Shown here in pieces: positions 9,046 through 17,103 of a DNA stretch of 64,000 nt. Position 1 is the first letter of the stretch. Each line of letters starts with the position of its first letter. The position numbers and the translations under genes were made by a program. This stretch comes from SZUA-265 sp965651905 (lineage in GTDB: Bacteria; Myxococcota_A; Polyangia; Polyangiales; Polyangiaceae): positions 32,486 to 96,485 of the forward strand of contig CBFGUG010000026.1 in NCBI GenBank assembly GCA_965651905.1, in the 5' to 3' direction. The notes under the pieces are model-generated. The model searched no databases and was not told where the DNA came from. It worked only from the letters and a program-made list of their open reading frames with translations.

Positions 9046-10734
9046 ATGCCGCTTCCCAACGAAAATCGCTTCCAGTCGGACCAAAACGCGCAGTCAGGAC
9101 GGGCCTGCGATGAAACGTCGCTTGTGTTAGCGCGCCCGACGCCCTTTATCCCAACACCCGTGGCTCCGACACCCTTTCCCCGGATATCCACGAGCGCGTC
9201 GCCCGCGATTGGTTCGCTCGGCGCAGGCCCGACCCCCGACAACCAAGGACGGCCCGAATTGACCAACTCGTCGTGCGAAGATTTCGGCACGCCCACGCTC
9301 GCGCGGGAGCCCAAGTTTCCCCGTATTGGCATCCTAAACGACTACGTGCGCGTGCCTTACGCGAATGGTTCGTCGTTCGCGTCTCAGTTCTTGCACCGAG
9401 AGTTCCGTCGCCGTGGTTCTCAGGTGACGGTGGTCGGTCCCAGCGATCCCAAAGCCAAGCCTGAAGAGCTACCCGAGAGCAGTGTGTGCCTCGCCTCATT
9501 GCCTTTCCGCAATCACCCGGGCGTGCAGCTTGCGTTCCCCAACCGCGACGGTTTGCAGCAACTGCTCGACTCCAAGCTTTCGCTGGTGGTCGCCCAGACC
9601 GGGTCCGCCCTGTTGGATGTCGGCCTGTGGCTGCGTCGGCAGGCGCGGGTGCCGCTCGTGTGCGTGAACACGATTCACCTGCCGGCCGTGTACGACGTGC
9701 TGTTGCCCCAAGCGCTGCATCGCAACCGGTTTGCGGTGGGGCTCCTACGCGACAAGGTGATCCCCTGGGTCGAGAAGAGCACGGTCAAGATCTACAACTC
9801 TGCCGACGGGTTGGTGGTGTTGTCCAAGGGCCTCAAGAACTACTGGCGTGCCCTGGGCGTCACCGTGCCCATTTCGGTGATCGCTCGCAGCGTCGACCCG
9901 CAGGTGTTCGACAACGTCAGCCAGGCCGACCCATTCGACGTGGCGGCCAAGCGTGGTCGTCGTCTGCTCGTGGTGTGCCGTCACACGCGTGAGAAGAACG
10001 TCGAGCGACTGCTCGAGATTTTCGCCCAGCGCATCGCTCCGCGCGAGCCCGATGCCACGTTGACGCTGGTTGGCGATGGCCCAGACCACGACTACTTCCG
10101 TAAGTGTGCAGACGAGCTGGGCATCGCGGAGCGTTGTTTTTGGCCAGGCGAGATCAGCTTGCCCGACATGCCTGCCTGGTATCGCCACGCGGATGTCTTC
10201 GTCTACACGTCGCTGTCCGAGACCTATGGACAGGTCGTGAGTGAAGCGCTGTGGTGTGGACTGCCCGCCGTGGCTTTGGCCGATGGCATGGGCGTATCCG
10301 ATCAGGTGGCTCATGGCGAAGACGGCTTCTTGGTGGATCCGCAGGCGCACGGGGGTGACCAGATCTTCGCCTCTCACGTGCTCGAGTTGTTGCGCGACGC
10401 GTCGATGCGCGCGCGGTTTTCCGAGCGTGCGCGGCGCAACGCCCACCGTCGATCGGATCCCGAGCGTTGTATTGACGCTTACGAGCGGACGCTGGAGAGC
10501 GCGCACGAGCACTTGGCACGCACGTTCGAGGAGCCGAGCTGGTTCGAGCGCATCTTCCCGCGTGTTCACATGACCATGCTGCACTTGCTGCTGGCGGTGC
10601 TGGGGTGCTTGCGTCCACCAGCCACGGTCAACCGTCATGGTCGCAGCCAGCCGCTTTGGGATCGAGCGTCCGCCGATGACACCGCGCCTGCTTCCGAGCG
10701 GCGCAAGCTCGGTAGAGTTCCGTCCGCGGCTTGA
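9046..10734 (+). CDS. GT4-family glycosyltransferase with long low-complexity N-terminus
   Basis: The GT-B fold starts only around residue 90 (FPRIGILNDYVRVPYANGSS). Donor-domain motifs are VVCRHTREKNVERL, LVGDGPDHDYF and ETYGQVVSEALWCGLP (E-x7-E). A C-terminal segment contains a hydrophobic stretch (MTMLHLLLAVLGCL), perhaps a membrane contact. The first 90 residues are rich in Pro, Thr and Ser with no recognisable domain. The ATG at 9046 lacks a clear ribosome-binding site, and a start further downstream, such as GTG near 9124, is possible. Related glycosyltransferases of this type act on diacylglycerol or phosphatidylinositol; the acceptor here is not known. Confidence 0.85.
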   Translation: MPLPNENRFQSDQNAQSGRACDETSLVLARPTPFIPTPVAPTPFPRISTSASPAIGSLGAGPTPDNQGRPELTNSSCEDFGTPTLAREPKFPRIGILNDYVRVPYANGSSFASQFLHREFRRRGSQVTVVGPSDPKAKPEELPESSVCLASLPFRNHPGVQLAFPNRDGLQQLLDSKLSLVVAQTGSALLDVGLWLRRQARVPLVCVNTIHLPAVYDVLLPQALHRNRFAVGLLRDKVIPWVEKSTVKIYNSADGLVVLSKGLKNYWRALGVTVPISVIARSVDPQVFDNVSQADPFDVAAKRGRRLLVVCRHTREKNVERLLEIFAQRIAPREPDATLTLVGDGPDHDYFRKCADELGIAERCFWPGEISLPDMPAWYRHADVFVYTSLSETYGQVVSEALWCGLPAVALADGMGVSDQVAHGEDGFLVDPQAHGGDQIFASHVLELLRDASMRARFSERARRNAHRRSDPERCIDAYERTLESAHEHLARTFEEPSWFERIFPRVHMTMLHLLLAVLGCLRPPATVNRHGRSQPLWDRASADDTAPASERRKLGRVPSAA

Positions 10735-10916
10735 GCTGCGCTTGCGGAGGCTGGTAGCGGCGCGTGGATGAGCTCCGCGCGTCGCTGAACGCGCGTGGAG
10801 TTGTGACGAGCTCGTGCCGTGACAGCCGAGGTACTGTCGCGCGCGGGGTCATATCGTCGCTGGGGTGCGCGGACGGCCGGGGACCAAGATACGAGCACGA
10901 AACCTAGGCGAAAGGC

Positions 10917-12428
10917 ATGGAGACGCCTCTGTACGACAGCTTGCGAGTCGTGCACGCTCAACAACGACAGCAGTTCAGCCTAGCTATGGACTTCCACGCT
11001 TACGACCCTGAGAACGGTCCGTTCTACGACGAGGTGTTTGGCTCGTTGGGGACGCCGCGGGCGGGTTTCGAGCGCCTCACGGAGGGCATCAACTCGCTTC
11101 CACCAGGCGTGTTGCAAGCGCGTCAGCAGGCGGCGGAACACGCGCTCATGAACATGGGGATTACCTTCACCTTACGGGGGGAGGGGGAGGACGCTGGTGA
11201 ACGGATCTTCCCGTTCGACGTCATCCCTCGCGTGATCGCCGGGCGCGAATGGGCGCAGCTCGAAGCGGGGATCAAACAACGGATCACCGCGCTCAACATG
11301 TTCCTTTCCGACGTTTACGGTGAGCGTCGCATCATCAGTGAGAAGATCATTCCCCAGGAGTTGATCGACACGTGCCCCGACTATCGTCCTCAGATGCGTG
11401 GCCTGCGTCCCCCACAAGGGATTTGGTGCCACATCAGCGGCACGGATCTGGTTCGCAACAACGACGGTCAGTTCTACGTGCTCGAAGACAACGTTCGCTG
11501 CCCGTCGGGCGTCAGCTACGTTCTGGAGAACCGACACATCGTCAAGCGCATCTTCCCGGGACTCTTTCAATCGATGTCGATTCGGTCCGTCGACGACTAC
11601 CCCATGCGCTTGCTCTCGATGTTGCGTTACCTCGGGCAAGACATGGCCGCTGAGCCGCGGGTCGTAGTGCTGACGCCCGGGCGTTACAACAGCGCGTACT
11701 ACGAGCACTGCTTCTTGGCCCAGCAGATGGGCGTCGAGCTGGTGGAGTCCCAGGATCTCGTCGTGCGAGATGGCTACGTTCAGATGCGCACCACGCGCGG
11801 GTTCCAGCGTGTCGATGTGATCTATCGACGCGTCGGTGATGACTACCTCGACCCGGAAGTTTTTCGCCCGGAGTCGCTGCTTGGGATCCCAGGCGTCATC
11901 AAAGCGTACCTGGACGGCAAGGTAGCGCTCGCGAACGCTCCAGGAACGGGCGTGGCTGATGACAAAGCCGTGTACGCATACGTCGAGAAATTCATCCGCT
12001 TCTATCTCGACGAAGAGCCCATCCTGCGCAACGTGCCCACTCATGTTTGTTCCGACGAAGAAGAGCGGCGCTACGTTCTCGATCACCTCGACGAGTTGGT
12101 CGTCAAGGCTACGGACGGCGCGGGTGGCTACGGCATGTTGGTGGGACCTCACGCCAGCCAGCAGGAACGCAAGGACTTCGCCGTGCGCATCAAAGAAAAC
12201 CCGCGCGGGTACATCGCGCAACCGACTCTTTCGCTCTCACGAGTACCCACGATCGTTGGCGAAAACTTCGAACCCCGGCACGTGGATCTGAGGCCGTACG
12301 CTCTGCACGGCAAGGAGATCTACGTACAACCCGGGGGACTCACGCGGGTTGCGCTGAAGCGAGGATCGCTCGTGGTGAACTCTTCTCAAGGTGGGGGAAG
12401 CAAAGACACTTGGGTACTAGCCGAATGA
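10917..12428 (+). CDS. Circularly permuted ATP-grasp protein (CP_ATPgrasp, DUF404/DUF407 type)
   Basis: This 503-residue protein has the family signature LEDNVRCPSGVSYVLENR (about residues 189-206), the GVSYVLENRH / TPGRYNSAYYEH core, and the C-terminal YALHGKEIYVQPGGLTRVAL with a Gly-rich tail. ATP-grasp enzymes activate a carboxylate as an acyl phosphate and join it to an amine or thiol. Members of this family are predicted peptide or amide ligases (comparative analysis of Iyer, Aravind and colleagues) without a settled substrate. It heads a same-strand group with alpha-E and transglutaminase genes. The start could also be ATG at 10986. This copy keeps the E-D-N acidic pair expected for metal/ATP binding. 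Confidence 0.93.
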   Translation: METPLYDSLRVVHAQQRQQFSLAMDFHAYDPENGPFYDEVFGSLGTPRAGFERLTEGINSLPPGVLQARQQAAEHALMNMGITFTLRGEGEDAGERIFPFDVIPRVIAGREWAQLEAGIKQRITALNMFLSDVYGERRIISEKIIPQELIDTCPDYRPQMRGLRPPQGIWCHISGTDLVRNNDGQFYVLEDNVRCPSGVSYVLENRHIVKRIFPGLFQSMSIRSVDDYPMRLLSMLRYLGQDMAAEPRVVVLTPGRYNSAYYEHCFLAQQMGVELVESQDLVVRDGYVQMRTTRGFQRVDVIYRRVGDDYLDPEVFRPESLLGIPGVIKAYLDGKVALANAPGTGVADDKAVYAYVEKFIRFYLDEEPILRNVPTHVCSDEEERRYVLDHLDELVVKATDGAGGYGMLVGPHASQQERKDFAVRIKENPRGYIAQPTLSLSRVPTIVGENFEPRHVDLRPYALHGKEIYVQPGGLTRVALKRGSLVVNSSQGGGSKDTWVLAE

Positions 12429-12496
12429 CGACCATGCGTTCGCCGCACACCTCATCACGCTCGAAGTCGAGAAAGGGTCGGGCCAGTACATGCTGA
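12425..12496 (+). CDS. Possible 23-residue peptide ORF between ATP-grasp and alpha-E genes
   Basis: The ATG overlaps the stop of the ATP-grasp gene (ATGA). The TGA stop lies just inside the alpha-E gene, overlapping its start region. The product (MTTMRSPHT...GRASTC) is Ser/Arg/Lys-rich and ends in Cys. Both ends are positioned as in translational coupling, but the length is easily reached by chance and there is no ribosome-binding site of its own. The position makes it a speculative substrate peptide of the ligase system. Its existence as a gene is uncertain. Confidence 0.15.
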   Translation: MTTMRSPHTSSRSKSRKGRASTC

Positions 12497-13437
12497 GCCG
12501 AGTTGCAGATGCCATCTACTGGTGCAGCCGCTACGTCGAACGCGCCGAGAACGTCGCGCGTTTCGTCGATGTGAACCTGAACCTGATGTTCGATACTCCA
12601 GTTGCCGAACGCGACGACTGGGAAGCCTTGGTGCTCACCACGGGCGATCAAGATTGGTTCTGGAAGCACTACGACCGAGCGACGCCGCAGAACGTCGCTT
12701 GGTTTCTGACCTTCGACACCAACTATCCGAACAGCATCATTTCTGCGTTGGCCAGCGCTCGCGACAACGCCCAGACCGTGCGCGAAATCATCTCCCGCGA
12801 GATGTGGCACGTGCTCAACGAGTTCTACCTTCGGGTGCGCGCCGCAAGTAAGCAAGCTTTCTCCGTCGACGAGATGGTCGAGTTCTATACGGGCTCCGTA
12901 ATGAGCGGTATCCACTACGAGGGGGTAACCAGCGCGACACTCAGTCGAGGCGAGGCTTGGTACTGGTCGCGGATGGGACGACTGCTCGAGCGCGCAGACA
13001 AGACCTCGCGAATTCTAGATGTGAAGTACTACACACTGCTGCCTTCGACCTCGGACGTCGGATCCACGGTCGATCAGTTGGGCTGGGCCGCGCTTCTGCA
13101 ATCGGCGAGTGCCCTACAAATGTACAGGCAGGTCTTTCACGTCACCACCCCGGAAAACGTGACGAACTTTCTGCTCTTCAATCGTGGTTTTCCGCGTTCG
13201 ATCTTGTACTGCATCGTGCAGGCTCAAGAGAGCCTCCACAACATCACGGGCAACCCGCTCGATGGGTTTTCGGGAGAGGCTGAACGTCGCCTCGGCCGTC
13301 TGCGCGCCCAGTTGAGCTACGATCGGCCAAGCGACGTGCTGAGCAGCGGGCTCCACGAATACATCGACGACCTGCAGACGTCGCTCAACGAAGTAGGAGA
13401 CGCGATTCAACAGAACTTCTTCAATCAGACCACTTGA
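12490..13437 (+). CDS. Alpha-E domain protein (DUF403)
   Basis: This 315-residue all-helical protein begins with the diagnostic MLSRVADAIYWCSRYVERAE (the xxxIYWxxRYxERAE signature). It contains further conserved segments MWHVLNEFY, WYWSRMGRLLERADKTSRIL and FNRGFPRSILYCI. The alpha-E family is found almost always beside circularly permuted ATP-grasp and transglutaminase genes, and is proposed to act with them as a partner or carrier-binding subunit. No biochemical activity is established. It starts 61 bases after the ATP-grasp gene, and a separate fused copy occurs at 17104-19644. Confidence 0.93.
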   Translation: MLSRVADAIYWCSRYVERAENVARFVDVNLNLMFDTPVAERDDWEALVLTTGDQDWFWKHYDRATPQNVAWFLTFDTNYPNSIISALASARDNAQTVREIISREMWHVLNEFYLRVRAASKQAFSVDEMVEFYTGSVMSGIHYEGVTSATLSRGEAWYWSRMGRLLERADKTSRILDVKYYTLLPSTSDVGSTVDQLGWAALLQSASALQMYRQVFHVTTPENVTNFLLFNRGFPRSILYCIVQAQESLHNITGNPLDGFSGEAERRLGRLRAQLSYDRPSDVLSSGLHEYIDDLQTSLNEVGDAIQQNFFNQTT

Positions 13438-13610
13438 CGCTCGGGGTCGCGCTCGGCACAGCGTTGCCGACGCGGTTGAGAGCCCACGCCGTGCGGGAGC
13501 TGCTCTTGTCTCACGAGTCTGCGCTCGTTACCGCGGGAATCGAGCATCTGTGATACTGCACTCCCTGGCGTTCCAAAAAACGTCAAGGATTCGGACAATC
13601 GGAGTCAGAC

Positions 13611-16600
13611 ATGGCGATCAGAGTCGCGCTAAACCACAAGACCACCTACGAGTACGAACGCCCGGCACGTTTGGGGCGTCAGTTGGTTCGCCTACGGCCA
13701 GCGCCTCACAATCGCACGCCGATCCACCGCTATTCGCTCAGGATCACGCCCGAAGAGCACTTCATCAACTGGCAGCAAGATCCCCACGGAAACTACGTTG
13801 CGCGGCTGGTCTTCCCTGAGCCGACGACGAAGTTCGAGGTCGAAGTGGACATCGTCGCCGACCTCGAACTGTACAACCCGTTCGAGTTTTTCGTCGACCC
13901 GTCGGCGGAGTCGGTGCCGTTCGAATACGACGCCGCCGTCAAACGCGAGCTCGAGCCGTACCTGAGCGTCGGGCCGATGACGCCGCTAGTCGCGCAGTTC
14001 ATCGAGAAGTTCGACCGCACGCCGCGCCATCCCGTCGATTTTCTGGTCGATCTGAATCGCGCCATGAGCAAGGCGGTCGATTACGTCATTCGCATGGAGC
14101 CAGGTGTGCAGGCACCTGAAGAGACGCTCACGCTCGGCTCGGGGTCGTGTCGCGACTCTGGGTGGCTGCTGGTAAACGTGCTGCGGCACCTGGGCTTTGC
14201 CGCGCGTTTCGTTTCTGGCTACCTGATCCAGCTCACGGCAGATCAGAAACCCGTGGATGGCCCCGCGGGACCCGCAGCTGATTTCACGGATCTGCACGCG
14301 TGGTGCGAATGTTACGTGCCGGGTGCTGGATGGATCGGGTTGGATCCGACCTCTGGGCTACTCGCTGCCGAGGGGCACATCCCGCTAGCGTGTACGCCCC
14401 AGCCAGCCACCGCAGGTCCAATCGAAGGCGCCGTGGAAAAAGTCGAGACGAAGTTCGACTTTTCGATGGACGTCCAGCGCGTGGTCGATCGCCCGCGCGT
14501 GACCAAGCCATACACCGAAGAACAGTGGGCGAGCATCGTCAGTCTCGGCGACCGCGTCGATGAGGAGATGCACGCCGCCGACATGCGGTTGAGCACGGGC
14601 GGCGAGCCCACCTTCGTCAGCAGCGAGTACCCCGATGCGCCCGAATGGAACACCGAAGCGCTCGGCGGCCGAAAGAAAGAATACGCCGATCGCCTCCTGC
14701 GTCGTTTGCACGAGCTTTGGGCGCGGGGCGGCGTGCTGTTTCACGGGCAGGGCAAGTGGTACCCCGGTGAACAGCTTCCGCGTTGGGCGTACGCGTGCAT
14801 CTACCGCGCTGATGGCGTGCCACTGTGGAAAGACTTTTCGCTGTTGGCCGAGAGCGGTAAGTCCTACGGCTTCACATCAGACGACGCCGAACGATTCACG
14901 CGCCTGTTGATCAAGAATTTGGGCCTCGAGCGTCACGGCTTGATGCCTGCCTACGAGGATGCCTGGTACTACGCGTGGCGCGAACGGCGATTGCCCACGA
15001 ACGTCGATCCGCTCGACTCGCGGTTGGACGACGAGCTCGAGCGCGCGCGGCTGATGCGCGTATTCAATCAGGGTTTGGGTATCGTAGTCGGTTGGGCCTT
15101 GCCGTTGCGCTACGACGGGGGGTGGGTGAGCGGCGATTGGTTCTTGCGCGCGGAACACTGCTTCTTGTTTCCTGGCGACTCGCCGATGGGCTTTCGTTTG
15201 CCCCTCGATTCGACGCCGTGGGTTGCGGCGGTGGATCGTGATGATGGCTTCGAGCCCGATCCGTTTGCGGCGGTTCCGCCGCTACCGACCGAGTTTCCCA
15301 TGCCGCTTCGTCCAGCATCGGCGTCCCGCGCGCTCGAGCAGCGACGTTATCGCGGCCCGACTGGCGAGCAAACCGACCCCCCGACGACCTCCCCGGCGTC
15401 GACCTCGCTCAACCAGAACACGTACGTCGACCCGTTCGCGCACCCGTATCGTTTCGAGTCCGCGTCAGGCATCGTGCGCTCCGCGCTGTGCGTGGAGCCG
15501 CGGGACGGCATGCTCAACGTCTTTTTGCCGCCGCTGTATCAGCTGGAAGCGTTCGTGGAGCTGATCGCAGCATTGGAAGCGACCGCTGCCGAGCTGCGGA
15601 TGCCGATTCAGCTCGAGGGCTACCCTCCACCTCGCGACGAACGGATACGGCAGTTCATGGTCACCCCCGATCCGGGGGTGATTGAAGTGAACGTTCCGCC
15701 CGTATCGACATGGTCGGACGCCGTCAGGCAGACCGAGCAACTCTACGAAGCTGCTCGCCAAGAAAAGCTCGTGGCCGAGAAGTTCGAAGTGGACGGATCG
15801 CACATCGGATCTGGCGGCGGCAACCACGTGGTGCTCGGCGCCATGCGCGCGCCCGATAGCCCATTCTTGCGACGGCCAGACGTGCTGGCCAGCATGATCA
15901 GTTATTGGCACAATCACCCTTCGCTCTCATATTTGTTTTCCGGGCGGTTCATCGGACCGACGTCGCAGGCACCGCGTGTCGACGAGGCGCGCAACGATGC
16001 AGTGTACGAGCTCGAAGTAGCGTTCGCGCAACTGCCGAAACAAGGGCAGGCGTGTCCGCCGTGGTTAGTCGATAGAAGTTTACGTAACCTGCTCGTCGAC
16101 GTGACGGGCAACACGCACCGTACCGAATTCTGCATCGACAAGTTGTACTCGCCCGATGGCCCTACGGGTCGGTTGGGCCTCGTGGAGATGCGTGCGTTCG
16201 AGATGCCGCCGCATGAGCGCATGAGCGTCGTGCAGCAACTGCTCGTGCGCGCGCTGCTCAATCAATTTTGGAAGACCCCGTACGAACGCGAGTTGATCAA
16301 ATGGGGGACCGCGCTGCACGACGACTTCATGCTCCCGTACTACGTGCGCAAGGACTTCGAAGACGTGCTCGCGGATCTCCAAAACTGGGGCGTCGGAATC
16401 GAGGCTTCCTGGTTCGAGCCCCATTTCGAGTTTCGCTTTCCGCTTTGCGGCGACATCGCGCTCGACACGATGGGGCTCGAGGTGCGCGGCGCGCTCGAGC
16501 CATGGCACGTGTTGGGTGAAGAAGCGGTGGCGGGCGGCCAAGCTCGCTACGTGGATTCATCGCTGGAGCGCATTCAGGTCAGGGCAACCGGGCTGGTGTC

Positions 16601-16985
16601 GGAACGCTACAAGATCGTGTGCAACGGCTACGAACTACCGATGACGTCGACAGGTACGAACGGAGAAGCGGTGGCAGGTGTACGCTATCGTGCGTGGCAA
16701 CCGCCATCGTGTTTGCACCCCAACATCGGCATTCACAGTCCACTGCACATCGACATCTACGACGACTGGAACGAACGCAGCCTCGCCGGCTGTACCGTTC
16801 ACGTGGTGCACCCCGGCGGGCGCTCGGCTGAAGAGCGTCCAGTCAACGCCGCTGCCGCGGAGAGTCGCCGGCTCGCGCGCTTCGAGCGTCGCGGGCACCA
16901 GCCAGGCGTCGCGCGGCCTCGGGCTCCGCTGATCCACCCTCACTTTCCCCATACGTTGGACCTACGGCGCTCGGGGCTTGGCTGA
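13611..16985 (+). CDS. Transglutaminase-like protein with DUF2126 C-terminal region
   Basis: The N-terminal 260 residues form a bacterial transglutaminase unit (MAIRVALNHKTTYEYERPA, then the core) with a complete Cys-His-Asp triad: C180 in GSGSCRDSGW, H229 in DLHAWCECY and D245 in WIGLDPTSG. The remaining roughly 850 residues match the DUF2126 long form (RLSTGGEPTFVSSEYPDAPEWNT, GKWYPGEQLPRWAY, GRFIGPTSQAPRVDEARND, EMRAFEMPPHERM). The long form is a known companion of CP ATP-grasp and alpha-E genes. The reaction is presumably amide cleavage or transamidation by the Cys-nucleophile domain. CGGAGTC precedes the ATG by 5-12 bases. There is no signal peptide, so it should be cytoplasmic. Confidence 0.93.
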   Translation: MAIRVALNHKTTYEYERPARLGRQLVRLRPAPHNRTPIHRYSLRITPEEHFINWQQDPHGNYVARLVFPEPTTKFEVEVDIVADLELYNPFEFFVDPSAESVPFEYDAAVKRELEPYLSVGPMTPLVAQFIEKFDRTPRHPVDFLVDLNRAMSKAVDYVIRMEPGVQAPEETLTLGSGSCRDSGWLLVNVLRHLGFAARFVSGYLIQLTADQKPVDGPAGPAADFTDLHAWCECYVPGAGWIGLDPTSGLLAAEGHIPLACTPQPATAGPIEGAVEKVETKFDFSMDVQRVVDRPRVTKPYTEEQWASIVSLGDRVDEEMHAADMRLSTGGEPTFVSSEYPDAPEWNTEALGGRKKEYADRLLRRLHELWARGGVLFHGQGKWYPGEQLPRWAYACIYRADGVPLWKDFSLLAESGKSYGFTSDDAERFTRLLIKNLGLERHGLMPAYEDAWYYAWRERRLPTNVDPLDSRLDDELERARLMRVFNQGLGIVVGWALPLRYDGGWVSGDWFLRAEHCFLFPGDSPMGFRLPLDSTPWVAAVDRDDGFEPDPFAAVPPLPTEFPMPLRPASASRALEQRRYRGPTGEQTDPPTTSPASTSLNQNTYVDPFAHPYRFESASGIVRSALCVEPRDGMLNVFLPPLYQLEAFVELIAALEATAAELRMPIQLEGYPPPRDERIRQFMVTPDPGVIEVNVPPVSTWSDAVRQTEQLYEAARQEKLVAEKFEVDGSHIGSGGGNHVVLGAMRAPDSPFLRRPDVLASMISYWHNHPSLSYLFSGRFIGPTSQAPRVDEARNDAVYELEVAFAQLPKQGQACPPWLVDRSLRNLLVDVTGNTHRTEFCIDKLYSPDGPTGRLGLVEMRAFEMPPHERMSVVQQLLVRALLNQFWKTPYERELIKWGTALHDDFMLPYYVRKDFEDVLADLQNWGVGIEASWFEPHFEFRFPLCGDIALDTMGLEVRGALEPWHVLGEEAVAGGQARYVDSSLERIQVRATGLVSERYKIVCNGYELPMTSTGTNGEAVAGVRYRAWQPPSCLHPNIGIHSPLHIDIYDDWNERSLAGCTVHVVHPGGRSAEERPVNAAAAESRRLARFERRGHQPGVARPRAPLIHPHFPHTLDLRRSGLG

Positions 16986-17062
16986 AAAAGGCTAAGAAGA
17001 CCCAGGCTTTGCACGTCCGGTCGCGGCACTCGGCCGGAGACTTTCGCGTTACCACGCTGCTG

Positions 17063-17091
17063 TTGTCCGTGGCGTTTTGGTGCTCTAATAC
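17063..17091 (+). promoter_or_regulatory. Sigma70-like promoter of the second ATP-grasp/alpha-E module
   Basis: TTGTCC (17063-17068) and TAATAC (17086-17091) are spaced by exactly 17 bases, close to the TTGACA/TATAAT consensus. The expected transcription start, near 17098, leaves only about 6 bases before the ATG at 17104, and no Shine-Dalgarno sequence is present between them. The second module may therefore be transcribed separately on a nearly leaderless mRNA. Confidence 0.55.
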
Positions 17092-17103
17092 GGGCTTCTT
17101 CTC